Both the position numbers and the translations under genes were made by a program. A stretch of DNA of 64,000 nucleotides from Corynebacterium tuberculostearicum (GTDB taxonomy: Bacteria > Actinomycetota > Actinomycetes > Mycobacteriales > Mycobacteriaceae): contig NZ_CP065972.1 of NCBI RefSeq assembly GCF_016127015.1, forward strand, positions 2,294,001 to 2,358,000, given 5' to 3'. Positions 26,073-34,127 of the stretch are shown piece by piece. Within the stretch, counting starts at the first letter, position 1, and each line of letters begins with the position of its first letter. The notes below the pieces were generated by a model, which worked only from the letters and a program-made list of their open reading frames with translations, ran no database searches and was not told the origin of the DNA.

Positions 26073-26117
26073 GTAGCCATTCCCTAATGAAAAACATTAT
26101 CATTAGGGAATGGCTAC
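26073..26117. promoter_or_regulatory. Perfect 18-base inverted repeat with Zur-box-like core over a leaderless start
   Basis: Bases 26073-26090 and 26100-26117 are exact reverse complements around a 9-base centre. The core 26088-26102 reads TGAAAAACATTATCA, agreeing with the actinobacterial Zur consensus (TGAAAATnATTnTCA type) at most positions. A possible -10, TATCAT (26098-26103), lies within it, 6 bases before the ATG at 26110, so a bound repressor would block transcription. The gene downstream is a COG0523 GTPase, a classic Zur target. Direct evidence is the symmetry; the regulator is inferred. Confidence 0.65.
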
Positions 26118-27183
26118 ACCCGTTACCGTGCTGTCCGGATTTTTGGGCAGCGGAAAAACCACGCTCTTGAACCACCTGCTTGCCAACCGCGAAGGGCGCA
26201 AGCTTGCCGTCATCGTCAACGACTTCTCCGAGGTTAATATTGATGCTGCCCTCGTTGCCGGCGAAGGTCACCTCGAGCGCGGCGAGGACCGCTTTGTCGA
26301 GCTATCCAATGGCTGTATCTGCTGCACCCTGCGCGAAGATCTCATCGAATCCGTAGGTAAGCTGGCCCGCTCCGGCCGCTTCGATCAGATCGTCATCGAG
26401 TCCACTGGCATTTCCGAGCCTATGCCCGTGGCCGCCACCTTTGAATGGGAGTTTGCGGACGGCACCACGCTTGCCGACGTCGCCCCTATTGACACCATGG
26501 TCTCTCTCGTGGATGCTTCCGCTTTTCTTGATTGCCTGCGTCGCGGCAAGAGCCTCGCGTCTGAGAATATTGAGGCCACACCCAGCGATGATCGCACCGT
26601 GGCCGACCTCCTAGTGGACCAAGTCGAGTTTGCTGACCTTATCCTTGTTACTAAGACCGATCTGGTTGATGCTGCCGAAACCGAACGTGTCATCGCTACC
26701 GTTCGCGCCATGAACCGCCGCGCCCGCGTCGTGATTGTTACCAAGGGTGTTATCGACCCACGGCTTGTCCTCGATGCCCACTTGTATGACACCGCTACCG
26801 CTGCCACCTATCACGGCTACGCCGAAGAACTGGTCAACCCGCATATCCCCGAGACCGAGGAATATGGCATTTCCTCCGTCGTTTTTCGCGCCGACCGCCC
26901 CTTTAATCGCGAGCGTCTACTTGCCGCCCTGCGGGCTAGCACCGGCCTTGTACGTTCCAAGGGGTACTGCTGGATCGATACCGATCTGCGCGTTGCGCAC
27001 GCCTGGCAGCAAGCTGGCCCGAACCTCCAGATCGTGCCCGCTTCGCTCTGGGCGGCCAATGGCGTTACCCCTGGTGCTGAAATTGTTCTCATCGGCATTG
27101 ACTTCGACCACGAGACCACCCTGCAGGCATTTCAGGACGCCCTGCTTTCCGACGCCGAAGTTGCCGACCTCATTCCTTCCTAA
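26110..27183 (+). CDS. COG0523/CobW-family GTP-dependent metallochaperone, probably zinc-related
   Basis: A 357-residue G3E GTPase: P-loop GFLGSGKTT at 10-18, the metal-binding GCICC motif at 68-72, ESTGISEP near 100, a guanine-specificity TKTD near 182, and a CobW C-terminal domain from about 255. Such proteins hand zinc to client enzymes under zinc starvation (ZagA/YciC/ZNG1 class). The ATG follows directly on AGGGA with no room for a normal leader, so translation is probably leaderless. The candidate Zur operator at the start supports a zinc role over cobalamin. Confidence 0.87.
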   Translation: MATPVTVLSGFLGSGKTTLLNHLLANREGRKLAVIVNDFSEVNIDAALVAGEGHLERGEDRFVELSNGCICCTLREDLIESVGKLARSGRFDQIVIESTGISEPMPVAATFEWEFADGTTLADVAPIDTMVSLVDASAFLDCLRRGKSLASENIEATPSDDRTVADLLVDQVEFADLILVTKTDLVDAAETERVIATVRAMNRRARVVIVTKGVIDPRLVLDAHLYDTATAATYHGYAEELVNPHIPETEEYGISSVVFRADRPFNRERLLAALRASTGLVRSKGYCWIDTDLRVAHAWQQAGPNLQIVPASLWAANGVTPGAEIVLIGIDFDHETTLQAFQDALLSDAEVADLIPS

Positions 27184-27227
27184 AGCCTTCCCGCTTCTCG
27201 TGGGTAAACACTAAGTGAACTGGGGAT

Positions 27228-27256
27228 TTGGTAGTTTTCTAGACCGTGGGTATAGT
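27228..27256 (+). promoter_or_regulatory. Promoter of tRNA-Arg(ACG)
   Basis: TTGGTA at 27228-27233 and TATAGT at 27251-27256 with a 17-base spacer, 47 bases before the mature tRNA. Confidence 0.6.
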
Positions 27257-27303
27257 TATTTCTCGTTGCACAGCAGAGCGCACGCACTGCTTACCAACGG
27301 TCT

Positions 27304-27376
27304 GCGCCCGTAGCTCAACGGATAGAGCATCTGACTACGGATCAGAAGGTTGGGGGTTCGAATCCCTCCGGGCGCA
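27304..27376 (+). tRNA. tRNA-Arg, anticodon ACG
   Basis: The acceptor GCGCCCG pairs with CGGGCGC (27369-27375), discriminator A. The anticodon loop CTACGGA reads ACG. The T-arm GGGGGTTCGAATCCCTC is canonical. Length is 73 bases with no encoded CCA. Confidence 0.95.
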
Positions 27377-27384
27377 CAAACTGA

Positions 27385-27406
27385 GCCGCCTTCGGGCGGT
27401 TTTTCT
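27385..27406 (+). terminator. Rho-independent terminator after tRNA-Arg
   Basis: GCCGCC-TTCG-GGCGGT hairpin followed by TTTTCTT. Confidence 0.8.
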
Positions 27407-27431
27407 TGTATCTAATCTAGGCGGATTCTAG

Positions 27432-29124
27432 GGGTCGTTGCAACGATGATGGTTAGTTTGGTTTGATGCTACCGGTTTGTGTGAGGGCGTTGGTCATGAC
27501 TTCGGCTGGGGTGCGCCAGTTGAGTGCTTTGCGTGGTTTGTGGTTGTGAATGTTGGCGATCATTTCTAGGTCCTCGGCGCTGTAGATGGACAGGTCGCTG
27601 TTTTTGGGAAGGTTTCTTTTAAGCCTGCCGTTGGTGTTTTCGTTGCTGCCGCGTTCCCATGGTGATCCTGGATGGCAGAAGTAGATGGGAATGTCAGTGG
27701 CCATGGTAAAGGCTTTATGGCCAGCCATTTCGCTTCCTTGGTCCCAGGTAATTGATGACCAGATAACTTTATCGATTCCTGCAACCGCCTTGTGCAGGGC
27801 TGTGAATACCTCTTTGCTGGTATGCCTTCCTGGTAGGTGGCCAAGGACAACAAATCGGCTAACGCGTTCTACTAGCGTGATTACCGCTGATTGGTTGTTT
27901 TTACCGAGGATGAGGTCGCCTTCCCAGTGGCCTGGCAAAATACGTTCACTTACCTCATCTGGCCGGTCGTCTATGAGGATCATGTCGTCGACGAAGCGTT
28001 GCTGGGCAGGTGTGCTGGAGCGGGTTTGGCGCTTCTTGCGTTTCTTTCTACCGGTCGGCAAGTCCAGGCCAAGGTCTTTGAGTCTTCCTTTGGCCTGCAG
28101 GTAAAAGGCATCATAAATCGTTTCGTGACTAATGCGCATGTCCTTATCAGTGGGGTAGTCGATGGGCAGGCGATTAGAAATCTCCTCAGGTGACCATTGT
28201 GCCCGCAATTGTGCGCATACATAGTCCCATAGTCTTTCGTTGGCTAGTAGTTTCGGTATTTTCGGCCGTAATCTGCGCGCACAGGCCTTTAACTGGGCTG
28301 TTTCCGCACGATACGGGCCTTCAGCACTGTGGTTTCTGCGTACTTCACGCTGAATTGACGATGCACTTCGCCCTAAACGGCGCCCAATCTCACGCAGCGG
28401 CACATCTTCGCGGAGAAGGTCGGCGATAATGACGCGTTCTTCGAAGCAGATATAGCGATTGCTGATGCGTTTATACGGATCCACCCCGCTAGGTAAGGCG
28501 GGAGGGGCAAGCCTTCCGGATTCGATGACATCATGGCGTTGGCGCAGCGCTTTCATAAGTCTGTTATACGTGCTGGCGTCTTCGCCGACGGGTATGAACT
28601 CTCGTTGACCCTGGGATTTGGTGAGTCCTTTTTCAAAATCTAAAGACAGTCGACGATCAATTCCTACTGCCGTGCCAGCATCACCACTAGGCAGGCTCGC
28701 CAGCCGAAGGCGCAAGTATTCCACTCTTAACTGCGTCTGGCGGACTTTCCGAGCATACTGACTCAACCGGATATGGCACCCAGCTTCCGTAGCTACGGCA
28801 TAAGCCGCAGAAAGATGCATCCCACATCTTTTAGCAGCTTGGCGTACCGACAGTCCGCTTCGGACTAGCTCTACAAGCTGGAAAGCCTGGCTACCGCGGC
28901 GATCAACTCGTTTGGCTTTAAACACGACTGGCAATCCAAAGGCATGACAAAAATTCAAAGCATGCCCGTAATGACAACCAAGCTCACCAGCCGCCGAACG
29001 GACACTACGCCCACTGCCAACCAAGGCAACTAAGCCACGACGATCCGATTCAGACAACGAATGAAACGGGCCAATAATCTCAGACACAACAACACCCTCC
29101 TAAGGGAAAGTGTTGCAACGACCC
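27432..29124 (-). mobile_element. IS30-family insertion sequence, apparently intact
   Basis: GGGTCGTTGCAAC at 27432-27444 is the exact reverse complement of 29112-29124, giving terminal inverted repeats of at least 13 bases around one full-length transposase gene. A target duplication is not obvious. The element lies between the tRNA-Arg terminator and a small membrane-protein gene, ending 33 bases before that gene's start. Confidence 0.88.
27453..29087 (-). CDS. IS30-family transposase
   Basis: A 544-residue DDE transposase. The catalytic domain shows HWEGDLILGKNN, TWDQGSEMAGH and GSPWERGSNENTNG, matching the D-D-E core of IS30. The HTH before it (ADLLREDVPLREIGRRLGRSASSIQREVRRN) is the usual IS30 DNA-binding motif. 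An extra N-terminal region of roughly 180 residues carries two more HTH-like segments (SVRSAAGELGCHYGHAL and SVRQAAKRCGMHLSAAY), making it longer than most IS30 transposases. The GTG at 29087 has a strong AGGAGGG site 7 bases upstream. Confidence 0.9.
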   Translation of the reverse strand: MSEIIGPFHSLSESDRRGLVALVGSGRSVRSAAGELGCHYGHALNFCHAFGLPVVFKAKRVDRRGSQAFQLVELVRSGLSVRQAAKRCGMHLSAAYAVATEAGCHIRLSQYARKVRQTQLRVEYLRLRLASLPSGDAGTAVGIDRRLSLDFEKGLTKSQGQREFIPVGEDASTYNRLMKALRQRHDVIESGRLAPPALPSGVDPYKRISNRYICFEERVIIADLLREDVPLREIGRRLGRSASSIQREVRRNHSAEGPYRAETAQLKACARRLRPKIPKLLANERLWDYVCAQLRAQWSPEEISNRLPIDYPTDKDMRISHETIYDAFYLQAKGRLKDLGLDLPTGRKKRKKRQTRSSTPAQQRFVDDMILIDDRPDEVSERILPGHWEGDLILGKNNQSAVITLVERVSRFVVLGHLPGRHTSKEVFTALHKAVAGIDKVIWSSITWDQGSEMAGHKAFTMATDIPIYFCHPGSPWERGSNENTNGRLKRNLPKNSDLSIYSAEDLEMIANIHNHKPRKALNWRTPAEVMTNALTQTGSIKPN

Positions 29125-29157
29125 TCTGAACTCAAGCTATTTCGCAGGTGCCCGTCT

Positions 29158-29349
29158 ATGAAGCCTTCCTCATTGCTGCCGGGTCTCATTGCCGGCATTG
29201 TCTTGGGTCTTGCGCTATGGCTCGGTTCTGGGAGCCTGTGGCTTCTTCTAGGCGGAGTTGTGCTTGGTTTAATGGGCGCCTCGCTTCTCAAGCTCGCCGC
29301 TGATCCCTCTCGGTCGCGCAAAAATCGCGATGATAACTTCCGTGATTAG
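29158..29349 (+). CDS. Small membrane protein next to the IS30 element
   Basis: A 63-residue protein with two close hydrophobic segments (residues about 5-22 and 25-45) and a basic, hydrophilic tail (PSRSRKNRDD). The ATG at 29158 has CAGGTG upstream. The IS end lies only 33 bases before it, so its original promoter may be displaced; it could now depend on the IS or be silent. Family not recognised. Confidence 0.5.
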   Translation: MKPSSLLPGLIAGIVLGLALWLGSGSLWLLLGGVVLGLMGASLLKLAADPSRSRKNRDDNFRD

Positions 29350-29517
29350 GCGGATTCTCGCTGCAGTAATAGGTCTTAAGAAACCCCTTTATAAAATGCA
29401 GGACACTTATAAAGCTTCCACAGTAACCTTCCAGACTCTCTTAGTAGAAAAAGAAAGTCTTTATTAATAAGGGGACTGCGGCAACGCGCTCCCCTCTGTC
29501 TTGAAGGAGAACGCTCG

Positions 29518-30441
29518 GTGTCCGCATCTTCGCGCATCGTTGGGCTTGATATAGCCCGCTCACTTGCCATTATTGGCATGGTAGTCCTGCACATGGCCTC
29601 CCTCGTGTGGCATACCAAAGTCATTCTCAACGGCCTGCCCGCTGCGCTTTTTGCCATTTTGGCTGGCGTCACATTGATGATCATTGCCCGAAGTTTCACG
29701 GTGACGACGCTTCTGCGCATCCTCGCCCGCGGCTGCATAATTACACTCATCGGCCTCGCGCTACTGCCCCTAGGGGGAGAGATTCAGGTCGTCCTAGTAG
29801 TAATCGGCATCACCATGATGTTGCTGTGCTGGGTTCCCCCATTGCACTGGGCCTGGAAGCTAATCCTATTCGCTGCGGCCACCGTAGCCGCGACCGTGAA
29901 ATACGCTCCGCTGACCCTACCGCAGGTATACCCACTGCTGGCCTATGTCGCTTATTTCCTCGCCGGCATGCTGCTCTATGAAATCTATATTCGCAAGCAA
30001 GGCGCAGTCGCGCAGTGGGCTTCCACTGCTATAGCCGGCATCGTTGCCGCTATCGGATTTTACTTCCGCTTTACTACGGACGTTCCTGGCTGGCTGCGTT
30101 TTACCGGGCACACCGGCGTAGTGGGCGAGATTGTGCTGTCCATTGCCGTCGCCGCAGTCGTCCTACACCTATGCTTGCTTGTCGGCCGAACTGCGCCCAA
30201 GCTGGCCTATCCCTTTGCGGCGCTGGGCGCGATGTCACTGAGCATCTACATCCTGCACGTGCTCACCGCCTATTACTGGCAAGGCCACATCGCCCTGCAC
30301 AATACCGCCTGGGCCTGTGCCTTCATCGCCCTCTTCCTCGTTATCGCAACCCTGTGGCGCCGCCTGATAGGGAAGGGGCCGGCCGAATGGGCCGTCGCCA
30401 AAGTTATCGCCATCGCCGTTCCTGCCGGAAAGAAGGACTAA
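29518..30441 (+). CDS. Polytopic membrane acyltransferase-like protein (DUF1624/heparan-alpha-glucosaminide acetyltransferase type)
   Basis: A 307-residue protein of about nine membrane segments. It opens with RIVGLDIARSLAIIGMVVLHM, the typical start of DUF1624/DUF418 and related acyltransferases with an early Asp and His; a SLSIYILHVL segment follows near residue 242. It may transfer acyl groups to extracellular glycans, but the substrate is unknown. The GTG at 29518 has GAAGGAGA 8 bases upstream. It is followed after 2 bases by the serine protease gene, so the two are probably an operon. Confidence 0.7.
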   Translation: MSASSRIVGLDIARSLAIIGMVVLHMASLVWHTKVILNGLPAALFAILAGVTLMIIARSFTVTTLLRILARGCIITLIGLALLPLGGEIQVVLVVIGITMMLLCWVPPLHWAWKLILFAAATVAATVKYAPLTLPQVYPLLAYVAYFLAGMLLYEIYIRKQGAVAQWASTAIAGIVAAIGFYFRFTTDVPGWLRFTGHTGVVGEIVLSIAVAAVVLHLCLLVGRTAPKLAYPFAALGAMSLSIYILHVLTAYYWQGHIALHNTAWACAFIALFLVIATLWRRLIGKGPAEWAVAKVIAIAVPAGKKD

Positions 30442-30443
30442 TC

Positions 30444-31493
30444 ATGCAGCACAAAATCTTCCCTGCCTTGCTCGCCGCCAGCATTGTGGCATTGACCGCC
30501 GCCCCAGCTAGCGCCCTTGAACATGGGGATCCAGCCGCGGATTCAGAGGAATCCCGTACCGTTGCACAGCTCAAAATCGGCCGTGTGGGCAGCTTCGGTG
30601 ATTGCACCGGCACCCTCGTCGCCGCGCAATGGGTGCTCACCGCACGCCACTGCCTCGAGTCCGTGAATAATAAGGGCACCCAAGCCCGCATCAACGGAAC
30701 CACCTACGACGCTGATTCGTGGGCGCTGTCCCCGCTTTCCGACGCCGCCCTTCTCCACCTCACCGTCCCTGTCACCGATACAAAACCCGCAGAGATTTCC
30801 ACCCAAGTTCCTGAACCAGGCAAACGCGGCACCCTCTACGGCTGGAGCAGTAGTTCTTCTATGGCGCGCCGCGGTCAGCTGCCCCAAGCGGAAATGGAAG
30901 TGGCTGAGCTCCTCGGCGGTAGCCCCGCCGCACCTGCTGGCGCGGACGCTGGCGCGGATGCTGGCGCGGGCGTCGCCACGGACGCTGGTGAGGATGCCGA
31001 TGGTGGAGAAAGCGTTCCCGCGGCTGAGGCCATGCCGGGACTTAAAATGCCGGAGGGTACGGAAAGCGTGCCAGCCAGCGAGGCGATGCCGGGTGGGGCG
31101 CCAGATGGCCCGATGCCACTAATTGAAAGCGCCATTCTCGACGTACACTCCACCGGCCGAGCCGGCATGCAGGGTGGTGACTCCGGCGGCCCCTTCTTTG
31201 TAGACGGTAAGCTCGCCGGACTTGCCACCGCGGGCACCGCGAACGGGGACCCCGACCTGCCTTCACCTAGTGCGGCTATCACCACGCTGGCCGGCACCAA
31301 GGAGTGGATCGAGGCAGTAGTGAGCGGGCGCGATAAGGAAGCGATTCTCACCGCGGAAACCACTCCCGAACCGCCGAAAACCCCGCAGACCAGCGCCGAC
31401 CGCGCTTGGCTTTATGCCGGCATAGCAGTGCTAGGTCTTATTGCCGCCGCGGTAGCATCCCGCATTCCCGGCCTGCGGGGCCGAAAGCGCTAG
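30444..31493 (+). CDS. Secreted, membrane-anchored trypsin-like serine protease with low-complexity insert
   Basis: A 349-residue protein. A Sec signal peptide ends at about residue 24 (APASA). The chymotrypsin triad is His69 in LTARHC, Asp100 in SDAALLH and Ser247 in GGDSGGP. Between the two barrels, residues about 158-225 are an Ala/Asp/Gly/Glu-rich stretch containing two near-copies of ESVPAAEAMPG. A C-terminal helix (about 320-340) followed by RGRKR anchors it in the membrane. The upstream gene encodes a membrane acyltransferase-like protein in likely operon. Its ATG follows GAAGGA. Last four bases overlap convergent tyrA. Confidence 0.85.
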   Translation: MQHKIFPALLAASIVALTAAPASALEHGDPAADSEESRTVAQLKIGRVGSFGDCTGTLVAAQWVLTARHCLESVNNKGTQARINGTTYDADSWALSPLSDAALLHLTVPVTDTKPAEISTQVPEPGKRGTLYGWSSSSSMARRGQLPQAEMEVAELLGGSPAAPAGADAGADAGAGVATDAGEDADGGESVPAAEAMPGLKMPEGTESVPASEAMPGGAPDGPMPLIESAILDVHSTGRAGMQGGDSGGPFFVDGKLAGLATAGTANGDPDLPSPSAAITTLAGTKEWIEAVVSGRDKEAILTAETTPEPPKTPQTSADRAWLYAGIAVLGLIAAAVASRIPGLRGRKR

Positions 31494-32518
31494 AAAATCT
31501 CGATGCGCCCGCCCAGGGACTCGGATTGGCGCAGCTGTGCCACCCACTTCGGGCCGCCTGGGTGCAGGCGCAGCACCGGGCGGGAAGAAATCTTGACTGG
31601 GGAGACCGATTCCTTGCGCGCGCCGGAACGGGCATCGATGCGGGTGCGGGCGCGATAGCCGGCGTCGGAAAGCTCAGCGATGGAAGGTTCGGGGGAGTCG
31701 AGCTTCTCGCGGGCATCGCGCAGCAAGTCCAAGGCCTCGTCCAAAGCCTCCACCAACGCCGGCGCATTGGTCTCGCACATCTGCTGCACCAGCTCTGGGT
31801 GCGTGCCGGCCACGCGGGTAGCGTCCTTGAAAGAACCGGCAGACAGGGACTGTGCCAGGATTCCGCCGTTATCGCCCACCACGGCGAGGATCTCCGCAAA
31901 GACGTGCGGCAGGTGGGAAATGCGCGCCACCGCGGCATCGTGATTAGCCACGCGGATAGGAACCGCCTCTGCGTGCACCATCTGGGTCATGCGCACGACC
32001 TCGGTGAAGGTCTCAATCCACTGCTTCGGAATCTTTTCCCCGCGCGCCTCGCACTCGGCGGCGTAGTCATAGGTAATGCCCCACGCCGCGCGGCGGAACA
32101 GGTCCTTCTGCGAGTTATCCCAACCGGACTTGGACGTGCCCGCCATCGGGTGGCCGCCCACGTAGCGCGACTCCATTCCGCGCTCCAATACCTGCTGGCG
32201 TACGGCTGTCTTCACGGAGACGACGTCCGTAATACCGCAGCTCGGCGCGTGCTCCTGAATTGCGTCGAGCACCTCGCCCACCGCGCCCATAGGCACGGCT
32301 ATGACAATGAGCGCGTTTTCCGTCTCCGCGCGGGTCAAAATCGCCGGAAGATCATCGGTGACGTCAAAACCCTGCTTTACTGCAGTGCGGGCGCCGGACG
32401 TGGAGTGGTTGTAGCCAAAAACGTGGTGATTGTATCCGGCGAGATCGCGCAGCAAAGAGCCGCCGATGAGGCCGAGGCCAATAATGCAGATAGGGCGTTG
32501 AACATCTTGAGAACTCAC
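31490..32518 (-). CDS. tyrA: Prephenate dehydrogenase TyrA
   Basis: A 342-residue enzyme with the NAD(P)-binding loop GLGLIGGS at 14-21, the substrate-binding GGHPMAGTSKSGW stretch near 120, and HLPHVFAE near 203. It oxidises prephenate (or arogenate, as in some corynebacteria) in tyrosine synthesis. The GTG at 32518 is used as start because the Rossmann strand begins immediately after. It is divergent from the tadA pair. Confidence 0.9.
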   Translation of the reverse strand: MSSQDVQRPICIIGLGLIGGSLLRDLAGYNHHVFGYNHSTSGARTAVKQGFDVTDDLPAILTRAETENALIVIAVPMGAVGEVLDAIQEHAPSCGITDVVSVKTAVRQQVLERGMESRYVGGHPMAGTSKSGWDNSQKDLFRRAAWGITYDYAAECEARGEKIPKQWIETFTEVVRMTQMVHAEAVPIRVANHDAAVARISHLPHVFAEILAVVGDNGGILAQSLSAGSFKDATRVAGTHPELVQQMCETNAPALVEALDEALDLLRDAREKLDSPEPSIAELSDAGYRARTRIDARSGARKESVSPVKISSRPVLRLHPGGPKWVAQLRQSESLGGRIEIF

Positions 32519-32557
32519 GATGACAATTGTGGCACAACACGACTAATCTCACGAGGT

Positions 32558-33037
32558 ATGAGCAACGAAAATTACTCCTTCGCAGTAACCGTCGCCCGCA
32601 ACGCGGGCCAATGGCTGGTGCGCAGCTTCAACGATGACTTTGAGGATCCGCAGACCTCCATCAATGCGGTGCGCAGCCTGCGTTCCGAGGGCGCTGCGTT
32701 CGCGCTGCTGTGCGTGGAGGATGCCTATTTTATTGCCGTGCGCCCAGTGCCGGGCGGGGTAAAGATGCTCATCTCGGACGCCACCTATGGCGTCGACGAT
32801 GACTTCGCCGCCGATTTCATGGATATCAACGATCATGAAATCCCGGATGTGGACCCCGAAGAGGCCGATCCTTATGGCGAGGGCGATTTCGATATCTTCG
32901 CTGACCTTGGTCTATCCGAGGACCAGGTGGGCTACATCATTGACAATGATGAGGACTGGCCTTCCGATATGTTGCTGCGCATCGCCGGCGAGCTCGGCTT
33001 TGGCGATGAGTTGGAAGACGTCATTGATAACGCCTGA
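32558..33037 (+). CDS. tRNA adenosine deaminase-associated protein
   Basis: A 159-residue acidic protein typical of the gene found directly before tadA in actinobacteria: FAVTVARNAGQWLVRSF at the start, a middle strand RPVPGGVKMLISDAT, then a long Asp/Glu-rich tail. Its role with TadA is unproven. TAATCT lies 8 bases before the ATG. It overlaps tadA by 14 bases. Confidence 0.8.
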   Translation: MSNENYSFAVTVARNAGQWLVRSFNDDFEDPQTSINAVRSLRSEGAAFALLCVEDAYFIAVRPVPGGVKMLISDATYGVDDDFAADFMDINDHEIPDVDPEEADPYGEGDFDIFADLGLSEDQVGYIIDNDEDWPSDMLLRIAGELGFGDELEDVIDNA

Positions 33038-33494
33038 GCCCTTGCTGCGCGCTGAGGCTCGGATGCGCCGCGCCCTCGATGTCGCCAAGCGTGCGCCGGC
33101 CGGCGACGTCCCCGTGGGTGCGGTGCTTTACGACGCCACCGGAACCGAACTTGCCACCGGCGTCAACCGCCGTGAAGAGCTTGCGGACCCGACCGCCCAC
33201 GCCGAGGTCGAGGCCATTCGCCAGGCCGTCCGCGTGCACGGCGATGGCTGGCGGCTTTCCGGCTGCGAACTCGTCGTCACCCTAGAACCCTGCGCCATGT
33301 GTGCCGGTGCGCTGCAGGCCGCGCGGGTGTCTTCCGTGGTTTTCGGCGCCTTTGAACCCAAGACGGGCGCGTGCGGCTCGCTCATCGATGTCCTGCGTGC
33401 CCCCACCGCCCCCTTTACCCCGCAGGTCCGCGGCGGCGTTCTCGAAGACGAATGCGCTGGGTTGCTCCGGAAATTCTTCGACGGCCTGCGCTAA
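33024..33494 (+). CDS. tadA: tRNA-specific adenosine deaminase TadA
   Basis: A 156-residue deaminase with the zinc site HAE (His59, Glu61) and PCAMC (Cys90, Cys93). It converts A34 to inosine in tRNA-Arg(ACG), and a tRNA-Arg with this anticodon is encoded at 27304. The start is uncertain: a TTG at 33024 includes the usual N-terminal helix, while an ATG at 33063 would remove part of it. It is translated in a different frame overlapping the previous gene. Confidence 0.88.
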   Translation: MITPEPLLRAEARMRRALDVAKRAPAGDVPVGAVLYDATGTELATGVNRREELADPTAHAEVEAIRQAVRVHGDGWRLSGCELVVTLEPCAMCAGALQAARVSSVVFGAFEPKTGACGSLIDVLRAPTAPFTPQVRGGVLEDECAGLLRKFFDGLR

Positions 33495-33545
33495 ACGTGC
33501 GTATAGTGGTGATCATAGAACAACCATCTACTCAAAGGAGTGAAC

Positions 33546-33746
33546 ATGAGCGATTTGGAAAACAAGAAGGATGGCCTTGTAGGCAAGGCAAAGGAAGCCT
33601 ACGGCGAAGCTACCGACAACAAGGACGTAGCTAACGAGGGCAAGGCCGACCAGGTCACCTCCGAGGCTAAGGACAAGCTGTCTGACGCTGCCGAAGGCAT
33701 CAAGGACAAGGCCAACGAGGTTATCGGTGGCCTGAAGGACGACTAA
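33546..33746 (+). CDS. CsbD-family stress protein
   Basis: A 66-residue, highly charged, Lys/Ala/Glu-rich helical protein with two KGKA/AKDK-type repeats of the CsbD family (KKDGLVGKAKEAYGEATDN near residue 6). Such proteins are general-stress induced and of unknown function. The ATG at 33546 has a perfect AAAGGAG 5 bases upstream. It is followed by a terminator and stands alone. Confidence 0.85.
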   Translation: MSDLENKKDGLVGKAKEAYGEATDNKDVANEGKADQVTSEAKDKLSDAAEGIKDKANEVIGGLKDD

Positions 33747-33769
33747 TCCTCGTCCCTCGTTTCCGCATA

Positions 33770-33805
33770 TCGCTGCGCTGGCACCCCGCCGGCGCAGCGA
33801 TTTTG
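33770..33805 (+). terminator. Terminator of the csbD-like gene
   Basis: TCGCTGCGC pairs with GCGCAGCGA and is followed by TTTTG. The T-run overlaps the -35 of the next tRNA promoter. Confidence 0.75.
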
Positions 33806-33830
33806 TCGCTCGGGCCCGCTCCCGTAATCT
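33803..33830 (+). promoter_or_regulatory. Promoter of tRNA-Ser(CGA)
   Basis: TTGTCG at 33803-33808 and TAATCT at 33825-33830 with a 16-base spacer, ending 7 bases before the tRNA. Confidence 0.5.
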
Positions 33831-33837
33831 GGAACGC

Positions 33838-33925
33838 GGTGGCGTGTCCGAGCGGCCGAAGGTGATCGCCTCGAAAGCGATTGTTGGGTAACCCCCAACC
33901 GCGGGTTCAAATCCCGCCGCCACCG
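33838..33925 (+). tRNA. tRNA-Ser, anticodon CGA
   Basis: The acceptor GGTGGCG pairs with CGCCACC (33918-33924), discriminator G. The anticodon loop CTCGAAA reads CGA. A long variable arm (TTGGGTAACCCCCAA) marks a serine tRNA. Confidence 0.95.
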
Positions 33926-33932
33926 CACCGGG

Positions 33933-33969
33933 ATCCCGGCCTGTTTACGCAGGTCGGGATTTTCTTTTG
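33933..33969 (+). terminator. Terminator after tRNA-Ser(CGA)
   Basis: ATCCCGGCCTG pairs with CAGGTCGGGAT around TTTACG and is followed by TTTCTTTT. Confidence 0.8.
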
Positions 33970-34127
33970 CCCAATTTTCCGGCAGGCACGGGGAATCCGG
34001 CTGGCTGGCCGCCAGCTGTGAAAACTGGGACGCAGGTGGCTTCGCGATAGGGGATTGTGGGGTATGGCCACTACACTAGGGCAAAGTTCAACCCGTCCCC
34101 CACGCGAATGCGAAGGTACATCTACCC

